Source: an uncultured Granulosicoccaceae bacterium
Lineage (GTDB): Bacteria; Pseudomonadota; Gammaproteobacteria; Granulosicoccales; Granulosicoccaceae
NCBI GenBank assembly: GCA_938035525.1
Contig: CALHOI010000017.1
Span: 1 to 51,947 of the forward strand
DNA: 51,947 nt
Reading direction: 5' to 3'
The notes under the pieces are model-generated. The model ran no database searches, was not told the DNA's origin, and worked only from the letters and a program-made list of their open reading frames with translations. The position numbers were made by a program, and so were the translations under genes. This document shows positions 18,373 through 26,372 of the stretch, piece by piece (position 1 is the first letter of the stretch; the number at the start of each line of letters is the position of its first letter).

Positions 18373-19059
18373 TTCAACGCTGCTGGTCATTTCCTGCAAT
18401 TTATAACCGGCACCGCGTACTGTGTGCAAGAGCGGATTGTCGAAGTCTTTGTCGATCTTACTTCGTAGTCTGCTGATTTGCACATCAATAACATTGGTTT
18501 GCGGGTCAAAGTGATAATCCCACACGTTCTCCAACAACATGCTGCGTGTCACCACTTGCCCCGTATGCTGCATGAGATATTCAAGCAAGCGGAACTCGCG
18601 AGGCTGCAAGTTGATGTTGCGGCCGGAGCGCGTGACTTTGTGTTTGATAAGATCCAGGGTTAGATCGCCCACATGTAACACCGTGCCCTGAACGCCCGCT
18701 TGTGCCCGACGCGTCAATGCCTGCAAACGCGCAGTGAGTTCACTTAATGAGTATGGTTTGGTCAGGTAGTCGTCACCACCGGCTTTGAGGCCGGTTACAC
18801 GCTCGTCGACATCGTCTAGAGCACTTAGAATTAACACTGGAGACATGTTGCCCATACGACGCATTTCTTCAATGATGGATAAGCCATCGCGCTTAGGCAG
18901 CATTCGGTCAATGATATGGGCGTCGTAGGCGTTCGATACCGCCATCTGCAAACCGGATTCCCCGTCTGCTGCATGCTCGACTGTGTGCCCGCTTTCTGTC
19001 AGCCCTTTGACTAAATAGGCCGCAGCTTCCGTATCGTCTTCGACTAGTAAAATTCGCAT
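18364..19059 (-). CDS. OmpR/PhoB-family response regulator
   Basis: A 231-residue DNA-binding regulator. The receiver domain (1-115) has the acidic pair VEDD, the phosphorylation site in HIIDRMLP (Asp near 51), the switch residue in ILSAL and TKPYSL with the conserved Lys. The winged-helix output domain (about 125-225) carries LQPREFRLLEYLMQHTGQVVTRSMLLENVWDYHFDPQTNVIDVQISRLR-type features. It is transcribed first in the operon with its kinase and is divergent from htrA, with two inverted repeats in the shared promoter region that are candidate binding sites. Confidence 0.95.
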   Translation of the reverse strand: MRILLVEDDTEAAAYLVKGLTESGHTVEHAADGESGLQMAVSNAYDAHIIDRMLPKRDGLSIIEEMRRMGNMSPVLILSALDDVDERVTGLKAGGDDYLTKPYSLSELTARLQALTRRAQAGVQGTVLHVGDLTLDLIKHKVTRSGRNINLQPREFRLLEYLMQHTGQVVTRSMLLENVWDYHFDPQTNVIDVQISRLRSKIDKDFDNPLLHTVRGAGYKLQEMTSSVEAS

Positions 19060-19101
19060 AGTGCCCCCACTTTATGTTTTGACTTGTTAGCACATCGGAC
19101 A

Positions 19102-19130
19102 ATGATCAATTTACTACGTTCATTGATCGT
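19102..19130. promoter_or_regulatory. Imperfect dyad between the two-component operon and htrA
   Basis: ATGATCAAT (19102-19110) and ATTGATCGT (19122-19130) are inverted copies with one mismatch, spaced 11 bp apart, about 45 bp upstream of the response regulator start. Candidate autoregulatory site. Confidence 0.4.
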
Positions 19131-19158
19131 TCGTATGTACTCGGTCAATAACAAGCTG

Positions 19159-19185
19159 GTAATGCAACACATGGGTTTGCATTAC
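19159..19185. promoter_or_regulatory. Perfect 9-bp dyad upstream of htrA
   Basis: GTAATGCAA and TTGCATTAC are exact inverted repeats with a 9-bp spacer, 70 bp upstream of the htrA start. Candidate operator or binding site for the divergent response regulator. Confidence 0.5.
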
Positions 19186-19255
19186 TGTCTTTGCTACTGA
19201 CTTTTTATGTAGTCAATGTACTAATGATTCAACTTTTATCCTGGAGTTTCGACGC

Positions 19256-20761
19256 ATGATCACAGTTTTTATAACCAACCTTTTGGCTAGTAGTAATACC
19301 GAAAGAGCCCGGCAATTGCCTCTGCTCACGAACACATCGCAAACCAATGTAACAAGAATAACCATAAAAACGTTGCTCTGGTTGTTTTTGATTCCTTTTC
19401 TTGCTGTAACGAAATCCTTTGCCGATACATCTTTACCCAATTTCAGTGCGCTAGTAGAGACTGAAGGCGATGCTGTTGTAAAAATATCAGTCGTCACCGA
19501 ATCCGGTCATGATGGTTTTAGCGGCATTCCCGGGCTCGATCTCGAGCAACTGCCGGAAAATTACCGCCGATTCTTTGAGCAACTGCCACAAAACCGTGAC
19601 AGACAACAACGACGCGGTACCGGTTTTGGTAGTGGCTTTATTGTTGATTCTGACGGTTATGTGATAACCAACGCACACGTTGTAGAGGGTGCAGTCGACA
19701 TAAGAGTCGGTTTACACGACAGACGTGAACTACGTGCCACTTTAGTGGGCACTGACAAATCCAGTGATATTGCAGTTTTGAAAGTCGACGCTTCAGACCT
19801 TCCTGTTGTTAAAATCGGCGACTCTGACAATATAAAAGTCGGCGAATGGGTGTTGGCTATTGGTTCACCGTTTGGCTTTGAACATACAGCCACTCAGGGC
19901 ATAGTGTCGGCTCTGTCACGAAGCCTGCCTGATGATACATACGTGCCGTTTATCCAAACGGATGTTGCAGTTAACCCTGGTAATTCTGGTGGGCCGCTTT
20001 TTAATACGAAAGGCGAGGTCATTGGTGTGAATTCACAGATTTACTCTCGCTCAGGTGGTTATCAAGGCCTATCGTTTTCTATTCCGATTAACGTGGCTAT
20101 GTCTATCGCAGAGCAGCTGCGTGACACAGGTTACGCAACACGAGGCTGGTTAGGCGTTCGTATTCAGAATGTAGATCAAGACTTGGCCGAATCTTTTGGA
20201 TTAACCAAGCCTGAAGGCGCGTTGGTATCAGAAGTCACCAGTGATAGTCCAGCAGACAAAGCCGGTCTTCAGGCAGGCGACATCATCTTGAGTTTCAATG
20301 GAAAGAGTGTGCCCTTTTCCAGTGCATTACCACCGTTGGTTGGTGTTATAAAACCAGGTGACACGGTTAGCAGCGAAATTCTTCGTGATGGTAATCGTCA
20401 AACCTTAAAGGTGACTATTGAGCCACTTGAAAGTGATGTTAAGCGAGTTAGTGCATCGGTGAAACAAGGTCGTGGCTCATCAGACTTAGGTGCTGTTGTT
20501 GCGCCTGCTCAGTCGGACGAACTGGCCAAGCTGGGTATTGAGCATGGCGTTCGAGTAACGGAAGTTGATCAGGATGGACCGGCGGCGGCGGCGGGTGTGT
20601 TACCGGGCGATATTATCGTATCGCTTAATCGCTCAAAAGTTGAATCGGTCACGCAGCTCGAGTCGTTAGTGGATGACGCGCCCGATAATCAATCGGTACC
20701 GTTGTTGGTACAGCGTGGTGATGCACCGATATTTTTGGCTATTACTATCGCTAAGTCTTAG
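19256..20761 (+). CDS. Periplasmic HtrA/DegP-type serine protease (first of two)
   Basis: Trypsin-like protease with two PDZ domains, 501 residues. A CTGGAG ribosome site supports the ATG at 19256, which gives an unusually long positively charged region before the signal helix; cleavage is likely after SFA near residue 56. The catalytic triad is His141 (NAHVVEG), Asp171 (SSDIAVLK) and Ser244 (GNSGGPLF). PDZ1 spans about 290-390 and PDZ2 about 400-500. Members degrade or refold damaged envelope proteins. Divergent from a two-component system, recalling the envelope-stress regulons CpxAR/degP and mucD. Followed by a hairpin terminator. Confidence 0.95.
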   Translation: MITVFITNLLASSNTERARQLPLLTNTSQTNVTRITIKTLLWLFLIPFLAVTKSFADTSLPNFSALVETEGDAVVKISVVTESGHDGFSGIPGLDLEQLPENYRRFFEQLPQNRDRQQRRGTGFGSGFIVDSDGYVITNAHVVEGAVDIRVGLHDRRELRATLVGTDKSSDIAVLKVDASDLPVVKIGDSDNIKVGEWVLAIGSPFGFEHTATQGIVSALSRSLPDDTYVPFIQTDVAVNPGNSGGPLFNTKGEVIGVNSQIYSRSGGYQGLSFSIPINVAMSIAEQLRDTGYATRGWLGVRIQNVDQDLAESFGLTKPEGALVSEVTSDSPADKAGLQAGDIILSFNGKSVPFSSALPPLVGVIKPGDTVSSEILRDGNRQTLKVTIEPLESDVKRVSASVKQGRGSSDLGAVVAPAQSDELAKLGIEHGVRVTEVDQDGPAAAAGVLPGDIIVSLNRSKVESVTQLESLVDDAPDNQSVPLLVQRGDAPIFLAITIAKS

Positions 20762-20813
20762 CGTTTCAAGGTAAGTTTTGCTTGTGCGAATTTACGTGCA
20801 GGCCATTTAGAAA

Positions 20814-20851
20814 ACGCCGTGCTGCATAAAGTCACGTTGGCAGCGCGGCGT
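20814..20851 (+). terminator. Hairpin terminator after htrA
   Basis: ACGCCGTGCTGC and GCAGCGCGGCGT form a 12-bp stem with one G-T pair and a 14-nt loop, followed by ATTTTGC. It lies about 50 bp past the htrA stop. Confidence 0.6.
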
Positions 20852-20866
20852 ATTTTGCTGGTCTTA

Positions 20867-20892
20867 TCTGCCAAGTTAATCTGCCAAGTTAA
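20867..20892. repeat. Tandem 13-bp direct repeat
   Basis: TCTGCCAAGTTAA occurs twice in direct succession (20867-20879, 20880-20892), followed by a decayed third copy beginning TTTGCCAGG. It lies between htrA and the converging membrane-protein gene. Confidence 0.75.
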
Positions 20893-20935
20893 TTTGCCAG
20901 GATATCAGGTTAAGCTTTTATCTTGAGCGTTTAGC

Positions 20936-21652
20936 TTATTTCTTTTCGTCGCTTTCTTCTTCGGTAACCAGTACTTCTTCGAGCTTCAAGCCGGTTAAGC
21001 GATTAACGGTTCGCCAAATATAGTAGAAGATGGCCAGCATCATGATGGTGGATGGAATGGCTATGACAGGGTAGCTGTACAGCGTCATCTTGCCTAGTTC
21101 CTGGTTAAACGCTTCGGTGCCGCTTTCGCTGGTGACAATGGCTTTGGCCAAAACGTAGTTCATGATTGCCGAAAACAAAAACGTACCGGCAAAATACAAA
21201 TTGGCACGATCGAGTTTTTGTTCAAATTCTGGTTTGTTGTTGTTTTGCGCCAAAGAAGTTTCTATACGCTCAACATTCATAAGCTTTGGGTTAAATAGTA
21301 GCTTGCGAACAATTGGGAATCCCAATTTGTTTGCCACCAGTACACCAATACCCAATATGAGTGGGATGGCCGCCTCTTTTACCGCCAGCCACTGTGCATC
21401 AATTTTCAGTAAACCAATGCCGCCGGTCAGTAGCACGCTAACGATGCCCAGCAGAGCAATGTAGTTGCGCTTTTTGTTGCTGAACAATTCGAATAAGCCG
21501 TAGCAAATTGGAAAAGCCAGAGCAACAACAAGCGCGCCAGCCGGTCCCAGTTTGTCCTCACCGCTGAACTTCATCAGAATCAGCGAGGGAATGATGATAC
21601 TGATAATCAGGTCAACAAACGGGCGTTGTTTAGGTTCAGTTTGAGAGTCCAT
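20936..21652 (-). CDS. VC0807-family / septation-protein-A-like membrane protein
   Basis: A 238-residue integral membrane protein with about five or six hydrophobic helices (near residues 12-30, 38-55, 67-85, 92-110, 155-175, 195-215) and a charged tail ending DEKK. Its arrangement and motifs (DLIISIIIPSLIL at the N-terminus, PICYGLFELF) resemble the VC0807 group related to intracellular septation protein A; this assignment is from memory of the pattern and moderate. No enzymatic motif is visible. It follows a region with a perfect 9-bp dyad and a strong minus-strand terminator, so it is transcribed separately from the lipoprotein operon upstream. Confidence 0.65.
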   Translation of the reverse strand: MDSQTEPKQRPFVDLIISIIIPSLILMKFSGEDKLGPAGALVVALAFPICYGLFELFSNKKRNYIALLGIVSVLLTGGIGLLKIDAQWLAVKEAAIPLILGIGVLVANKLGFPIVRKLLFNPKLMNVERIETSLAQNNNKPEFEQKLDRANLYFAGTFLFSAIMNYVLAKAIVTSESGTEAFNQELGKMTLYSYPVIAIPSTIMMLAIFYYIWRTVNRLTGLKLEEVLVTEEESDEKK

Positions 21653-21715
21653 GTCAGTTTAAGAAAAGGGTCAGATTAAGAAAAAGCGATTGTGTAAGAA
21701 GGAAGTTTTTTCACT

Positions 21716-21742
21716 CTTTCAACAGAGTCAATTTGTTGAAAG
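21716..21742. promoter_or_regulatory. Perfect 9-bp dyad upstream of the VC0807-like gene
   Basis: CTTTCAACA (21716-21724) and TGTTGAAAG (21734-21742) flank a 9-bp spacer containing, on the minus strand, TTGACT, a plausible -35 element. It is about 65 bp from the start codon, a typical operator position. Confidence 0.5.
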
Positions 21743-21804
21743 TGCTTATTTGTTTGACAGGCAATGCTTGTTAGAAACAAAAAAAGATGTGTCGGAATGA
21801 AAAA

Positions 21805-21824
21805 GGGCCGCCTTTTGGCGGCCC
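21805..21824 (-). terminator. Strong Rho-independent terminator
   Basis: GGGCCGCC and GGCGGCCC form a perfect 8-bp GC stem with a 4-nt loop, followed on the minus strand by five T. It terminates whatever is transcribed from the 18-codon ORF region before reaching the membrane-protein gene. Confidence 0.88.
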
Positions 21825-21885
21825 CGTGTCTCAGCTGACATGATCGGTGCCTATCTCAGCTAATACAGAGCCATGGCTCAGTAGC

Positions 21886-21942
21886 TTATGCTACGTGTGC
21901 CCCGCTCAGAACCGATCTGCCAGTCATCAAAACACTAGACAT
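21886..21942 (-). CDS. 18-residue ORF with near-perfect Shine-Dalgarno
   Basis: The ATG at 21942 is preceded by TAAGGGAGGTGATC, an almost complete complement of the 16S rRNA 3' end, with the GGAGG core 7 bases from the start. It encodes the 18-residue peptide MSSVLMTGRSVLSGAHVA and stops at TAA. The peptide is too short for homology and has no run of one regulatory amino acid, so classic attenuation is not evident. The unusually strong ribosome site is the main evidence of translation. It may be a leader peptide or a small bioactive peptide. Confidence 0.5.
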   Translation of the reverse strand: MSSVLMTGRSVLSGAHVA

Positions 21943-22056
21943 TTGATCACCTCCCTTACGTTTGCCAGTCGAACCATGAATGTAGCATGAAATACGCCCA
22001 CGTGCGGGCCAGCTGGATTTTTGTTGGGCTGAGTGCCAATCGAGGAAGAGCTGAAG

Positions 22057-23346
22057 CTAGGGCTTGGGTATAGCTGTGCGTTTAAACGATGTGTCTATTT
22101 TGTTACGTGAGCCAAGCACACGTGGAGCACCGGTCCCAACGCGGTACGAGCGGTAGCTTTTTGTGCGCTCTGCTATTTCTATGGCTGGAATGGATAATTC
22201 GTAAAACCTTGAACCGTCTCTTACCTGAAGCTCTATGTCGTGCATACCAGCTTCTAGTGGTATCTGAATCATTGATACATGAGCAGGTAAGGTTGCCCAG
22301 CTGCGAGTGTCGGCTTGTTCCGAAATAAGGAACAAGGCCGAGAGAATTTCACCGAGTATGTCATCGTTCTTTGACACGCTTTGTGCCAGATTTCTTTTTG
22401 CTGCTATGCGCAGCAGTTGTTTTGTGGCAATACGATGGCTGCGTGCTGCAAGCGCTGCTCTGGAAATATTAACGGTCTGGGTATTGATAACATCAGCTGA
22501 GTGTTTTTCGCCGTTGCGAGACACAGACACCTGCAAGTTTGGCCTTGGGTAGTTGTGGTAAACAGGAAACGATGCGTATAAATTGGGCTCCAGGTATATT
22601 TCGCCTGCTGACTTTGGCGGAATTACACCGGTTTGCAAAAACACCACTAGCTCACCTTCGCCACCGCCTACGCGTGCTTTGCCTTTAATGAGTTGTTTAA
22701 ATTTTGCCGCATCATTTTCGCGACCTAAGCGATGCGCGTTCTGCCAGGCTCGACGAGCCACACCTGTATCTGAACCCGCATCGTCCAGTAGTTTTTTGTA
22801 TTCAATATGAGCGCTGTCAGGCTTGCCAGCCGCCTCAAAACTCATTGCCATTAAAGCGCGAGTAAACCAGTCATTTTTTAACGCATCGCCGTGCTGCTCG
22901 TAAACCTTGAGCGCCTGGCGTGCTTCAACGGCAGCCCCCTCGCCATTGCCGATCATTAAAAAGTTCATCATCTGGTAGGTGTGAATCCACAAGCGTTCAC
23001 TGTATTCACCCTTATATAAAGTGACCCAGTCGTTCACCACAAGCGAGGCAGTTTGCTCGCGTACTGCCAAGTGATCATTTTCCTGAAGTAGCGCAGTCGC
23101 GTTTTTAAAAGTGCGGATACTGGCTTGATAGTCACCGGCTGTGTGTTCTATGAGTCCGCGATCAAGCAGCGCCAGCAAACGATCACGGCTGGATACTTTG
23201 CGATTTTCCAGAGTGTCGAGTGCCGCCTGAGGTTGTCCGCTAAAAAATTCCGAACGCGCCTGGTTCAGTGAGCCACTGGTTGAGCAACCCTGCACAAAGA
23301 CCGCAACAAAGAACCATGTTGCGGCAACAGATTTTGATATGGACAC
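22057..23346 (-). CDS. COG3014-family lipoprotein with tetratricopeptide-like repeats
   Basis: A 429-residue probable outer-membrane lipoprotein. The N-terminus MSISKSVAATWFFVAVFVQGCS has a lipobox ending in Cys near residue 21; the start is GTG. Residues about 25-215 are helical repeats of the TPR kind (FFSGQPQAALDTLENR, HTAGDYQASIRTFKNA, AEARQALKVYEQHG). The C-terminal half is beta-rich (YASFPVYHNYPRPNLQVSV). COG3014 proteins commonly sit next to an LpoB-like gene, as here. The biochemical role is not established; a link to peptidoglycan synthase activation is inferred from the neighbour. Confidence 0.8.
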   Translation of the reverse strand: MSISKSVAATWFFVAVFVQGCSTSGSLNQARSEFFSGQPQAALDTLENRKVSSRDRLLALLDRGLIEHTAGDYQASIRTFKNATALLQENDHLAVREQTASLVVNDWVTLYKGEYSERLWIHTYQMMNFLMIGNGEGAAVEARQALKVYEQHGDALKNDWFTRALMAMSFEAAGKPDSAHIEYKKLLDDAGSDTGVARRAWQNAHRLGRENDAAKFKQLIKGKARVGGGEGELVVFLQTGVIPPKSAGEIYLEPNLYASFPVYHNYPRPNLQVSVSRNGEKHSADVINTQTVNISRAALAARSHRIATKQLLRIAAKRNLAQSVSKNDDILGEILSALFLISEQADTRSWATLPAHVSMIQIPLEAGMHDIELQVRDGSRFYELSIPAIEIAERTKSYRSYRVGTGAPRVLGSRNKIDTSFKRTAIPKP

Positions 23347-23371
23347 AACAATAAGCCGTTTACTGGCGATA

Positions 23372-23998
23372 TCACCAGGCGATTAATGGTTGGCTTGACT
23401 CTCGAGCAATTTCGACATTGTCTGCCCAGCTGACTTCACCGGTTTGGATGTTAGTCAGTTCCAGGTTGAGGCTGTAGTAAATCAACTTACGCTTGTTTAA
23501 GCGCCATTGTTTCGGCTGCCGCTTTTCAATGGAACGCAGGGTGCCGGCCAGAATGTAGTTAGCGCCAAGCTGCTGGCCCTCGATAATGCGCTGTTCAGGC
23601 GGCACAAATCCGGCGTATTGAAAGTCGGCTTCCTTGATGCTGTTATCGCGTTGTTTACGATTAACAAATCGGTATTCGCCCGCCTGTATCAGGGCCAGGC
23701 GAATGTCGTCGCTGATACCGCCGGTGTTGATGTGTTCGGCAGTTTCATTTGCAATGCCGTAAGTCACAATGATGGGTTTGGCTGTTTCGCGATTCAGCAA
23801 CGGAGTTGCGATCAGGCTATCGGCCAGTTTGTTGACGATCTCTTTTTTATCTGAAAAATCGTAGCTGGCATCGTAGTGAATGGTTTCTTCGTTGGGGTCG
23901 ATACTGCGGGTTGTTGCCGCACAGCCGGTGGCCAACGCTACGACGGCGATGATGGCCAATCGCATTGGATGAGCTAAAAGAGCCGCGATGTAGTTCAT
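23372..23998 (-). CDS. LpoB-like penicillin-binding-protein activator lipoprotein
   Basis: A 208-residue lipoprotein with signal MNYIAALLAHPMRLAIIAVVALATGCAA (lipobox Cys near residue 26). The LpoB/COG3417 fold is suggested by IVTYGIANETAEHINTGGISDDIRLALIQAGEYRFVNR, then GANYILAGTLRSIEKR and LELTNIQTGEVSWADNVEIAR. LpoB spans from the outer membrane to stimulate the peptidoglycan synthase PBP1B. AAGGAAA precedes the ATG. It is the first gene of a two-gene operon with the COG3014 lipoprotein, 25 bp apart. The symbol is left blank since orthology to E. coli lpoB cannot be tested here. Confidence 0.8.
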   Translation of the reverse strand: MNYIAALLAHPMRLAIIAVVALATGCAATTRSIDPNEETIHYDASYDFSDKKEIVNKLADSLIATPLLNRETAKPIIVTYGIANETAEHINTGGISDDIRLALIQAGEYRFVNRKQRDNSIKEADFQYAGFVPPEQRIIEGQQLGANYILAGTLRSIEKRQPKQWRLNKRKLIYYSLNLELTNIQTGEVSWADNVEIARESSQPLIAW

Positions 23999-24177
23999 GT
24001 TATTTCCTTACTAAAAGAATGGTTTTGATACATGGTAAGAGTGTGCAAGCTGCAAGCCGTTCAATCAAGTAACGACTGGTAACTGGCTTTATTTGCATAT
24101 TACGTGTTGTTCAGGAACAAATGGGCCCAAAAAGCAGGGTAGTTCTACCTAGGCCCGAATTTAAATCTGAAGATCTA

Positions 24178-24220
24178 ACAGCAAAACTGGCGTTCACAAT
24201 TGTCTACACAATTTTGCTGT
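24178..24220. other. 9-bp inverted repeat in the promoter region of the small membrane protein
   Basis: ACAGCAAAA (24178-24186) and TTTTGCTGT (24212-24220) are exact complements. Between them CACAATT occurs twice. The right arm overlaps the spacer of a plausible promoter (TTGTCT 24200-24205, TAGCTT 24223-24228). Another hairpin, GGTAG/CTACC nested in GGGCC/GGCCC, lies about 40 bp further upstream. Confidence 0.4.
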
Positions 24221-24269
24221 GATAGCTTAGTACGAAGTTTGTAGATGACTCACGGTTGGATGTGTTGGT

Positions 24270-24644
24270 ATGAGACAGCAAGTAAACAGAAATCTTGATG
24301 CTAAAAATCTGGGAACAGCGATTCGACTGCGAATCAGCATATTGTTTGCAGGTTTTTTAGGCTTGGTTGTGTTTGGGTTTTTGATGAACGCCAATTTGGC
24401 CCCTATCAGAACCTCTGGCGGGGTCGACAGCGGCAATGGTTTCACCAATCTCATCAATATTGTGACTATTCCGGGGTTCATAATCTCGGTTGCTGTGGTT
24501 GCCTTTGGGGCCAATGAGTTGTATAAAATTTACGCCAGCAACCGCTTTCCTGGAGGGTCATCCAAATACGGTTCATCAAAAAAGTTTGGCAAGAAAGCTC
24601 GTCGGACTCGTCGCTCGTCGCTGCATACGCAAACTTCCAAGTAA
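24270..24644 (+). CDS. Small two-helix membrane protein, unknown function
   Basis: 124 residues: a basic N-terminus, membrane helix 1 (about 22-44, ISILFAGFLGLVVFGFL), a polar loop, membrane helix 2 (about 63-88, NIVTIPGFIISVAVVAFGANEL), and a 35-residue cytoplasmic tail very rich in Lys, Arg and Ser (SSKKFGKKARRTRRSS). I recognise no family. A plausible promoter lies upstream. The cationic tail could bind lipid or nucleic acid, but that is speculation. Confidence 0.6.
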   Translation: MRQQVNRNLDAKNLGTAIRLRISILFAGFLGLVVFGFLMNANLAPIRTSGGVDSGNGFTNLINIVTIPGFIISVAVVAFGANELYKIYASNRFPGGSSKYGSSKKFGKKARRTRRSSLHTQTSK

Positions 24645-24688
24645 TCGTTAGCCTGGCATCATTAGTCTGAACAAGTCAGCGCTTCACA

Positions 24689-26176
24689 TCAAAGCGTTGA
24701 TCGAGTCCGCTTAATCGCATTAGCCCATCCGGCTATGGCTTGTTCTCTGTCCGCTTTATCCATGCCCGGAGTGAATGCCTGATCTTGTTGCCAGTTGCTG
24801 GTCAAGTCATCCAATGATTGATAAATGCCGCACTGTAAGCCGGCAAGATAGGCTGCCCCAAGTGCGGTCGTTTCTGTTTGCATTGGCCGTTGCACAGGCA
24901 CATCCAGAATATTTGCCAGTGTTTGTGCGAGCCAGTTGTTCTTCACCATACCGCCATCAATTCTGACCGTATCCAGGTTTGCGCCGTCGCTTTTTATGGC
25001 ATCAAATAAGTCCATGGTTTGGAAACAGACTGACTCTAAAGCGGCTCTGGCTAAGGCTTTTGGTCCGGTATCGCGGGTCAGTCCAAACAAGGCACCGCGC
25101 GCATCAGGATCCCAATAGGGCGCACCCATACCAGTAAACGCGGGAACCAGGTACACGCCTTGATTGTCACTTAAATCACTGGCCATGGATTCGGTTTCTT
25201 CGGCTGAGCTTATAACGCCAAGGCCATCGCGTAACCATTGAATAGCCGCACCAGCAACAAATATTGAGCCTTCAATGGCATAGGTGGTTTTGCCATTTAG
25301 GCGGTAGGCAATAGTGGTTAGCATTTTATTTTTTGAAGTGATGGCTTTATCGCCAGTGTTCAGCATCACAAAACAACCTGTGCCATACGTGCTTTTAACC
25401 ATGCCATCTTCAAAGCAAACCTGGCCGATGGAAGCCGCGTGCTGATCGCCGGCAACACCACAAATAGGCAGAGCTTCACCCAGTACAGCGGCGTCTGCAG
25501 TGCCAAAATCGGCAGCGCAGTCTTTGACTTCAGGTAACAGTTGCTGCGGTACGTTTAATAGTGTTAGTTGATCTTCATCCCAGCTGTTTTCGTGAATATT
25601 GAACAACATAGTTCGACAAGCGTTGGTGGTATCAGTGACGTGCTCGGCGCCATTGGTCAGTCGCCAAATTAAAAAGCTGTCTATGGTGCCAAAAGCCAGC
25701 TCGCCTTTTTCCGCGCGCGCCCGCGCACCAGAAACGTTATCGAGTAACCAGGCTACTTTGGTACCGGAAAAGTAAGGGTCGAGTAGCAGGCCTGTTTTGG
25801 CAGTGACTGCTGCTTCGTGACCGGCGTCTTTGAGTTCTTTACATAAAGGCGCTGTGCGACGGTCTTGCCAGACAATAGCGTTGTGAATTGCTTTGCCGGT
25901 TTGTCTGTCCCAGATTACTGTGGTCTCGCGCTGATTGGTTATGCCAATTGCCGCTATGGGTCGCCCCATGTCTTTGGCCTTGGCCAGCACGTCTTTACAC
26001 ACCTTTAGTGTGGTGTCCCAGATTTCTTCCGGGTCGTGTTCCACCCATCCAGATTGTGGGTAGATTTGGGTAAATTCTTGTTGGGCAACTGCAACACTCG
26101 ACCCGTCTTTTTCAAACAGCATGGCTCGCGAGCTGGTGGTCCCTTGATCGATGCTGAGGATGAGTGGGTTTGACAT
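24689..26176 (-). CDS. glpK: Glycerol kinase
   Basis: ATP-dependent phosphorylation of glycerol to sn-glycerol 3-phosphate. FGGY-family motifs: [17 protein letters not shown] at the N-terminus, [31 protein letters not shown], and [17 protein letters not shown]. The ATG at 26176, with GGAGA upstream, gives 495 residues, the normal length; the 19 extra upstream codons of the frame are discarded. It is divergent from glpD, the next enzyme of the pathway. No glpF or glpR is visible nearby. Confidence 0.97.
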   Translation of the reverse strand: MSNPLILSIDQGTTSSRAMLFEKDGSSVAVAQQEFTQIYPQSGWVEHDPEEIWDTTLKVCKDVLAKAKDMGRPIAAIGITNQRETTVIWDRQTGKAIHNAIVWQDRRTAPLCKELKDAGHEAAVTAKTGLLLDPYFSGTKVAWLLDNVSGARARAEKGELAFGTIDSFLIWRLTNGAEHVTDTTNACRTMLFNIHENSWDEDQLTLLNVPQQLLPEVKDCAADFGTADAAVLGEALPICGVAGDQHAASIGQVCFEDGMVKSTYGTGCFVMLNTGDKAITSKNKMLTTIAYRLNGKTTYAIEGSIFVAGAAIQWLRDGLGVISSAEETESMASDLSDNQGVYLVPAFTGMGAPYWDPDARGALFGLTRDTGPKALARAALESVCFQTMDLFDAIKSDGANLDTVRIDGGMVKNNWLAQTLANILDVPVQRPMQTETTALGAAYLAGLQCGIYQSLDDLTSNWQQDQAFTPGMDKADREQAIAGWANAIKRTRSTL

Positions 26177-26372
26177 GGTTTCTCCGTTGATCGCAGGTTC
26201 TTTTTCGCCACAAAGCAGTTGAAATAGTAGCATTGATCGAGGTCAAGTTCGTAAAGCGGCTGGCTGCGTATAACAATAAAGAACGCAAAGCGCTTATACT
26301 GATTCATGCGAAGGGTCCATTGGCTTTGCATTTGCTTTTATAAACCCAATTTATATGACTCAGGAACGACTT

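Larger units (their letters stand above)
21805..21960 (-). ncRNA. Structured RNA element enclosing a short ORF (candidate leader or small RNA)
   Basis: On the minus strand a closing stem GATCGGT/ACCGATC (positions 21911-21917 with 21842-21848) encloses two smaller hairpins: GTAGC-ATAA-GCTAC (21881-21894) and the palindrome GAGCCATGGCTC (21868-21879). TCTCAGCT occurs twice on the plus strand of the 3' part (21829, 21854), and a strong terminator closes the element. The short ORF's stop codon lies in the loop of the first hairpin. This looks like a peptide-coding leader, a riboregulator or a 3'-UTR-derived small RNA of the upstream lipoprotein operon. I know of no matching family. Confidence 0.5.
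21653..22056. other. 404-bp intergenic region with leader-like RNA and dyads
   Basis: The region holds no conventional gene. From the lipoprotein-gene side it contains a near-perfect Shine-Dalgarno with an 18-codon ORF, a set of nested RNA hairpins, a strong minus-strand terminator and, close to the membrane-protein gene, a perfect 9-bp dyad. These are listed separately. Confidence 0.7.

Noticed and set aside
26177-26354. GlpR operators between glpK and glpD
   Set aside because: I looked for a clear inverted repeat in the divergent region and found only weak, short complementary stretches.
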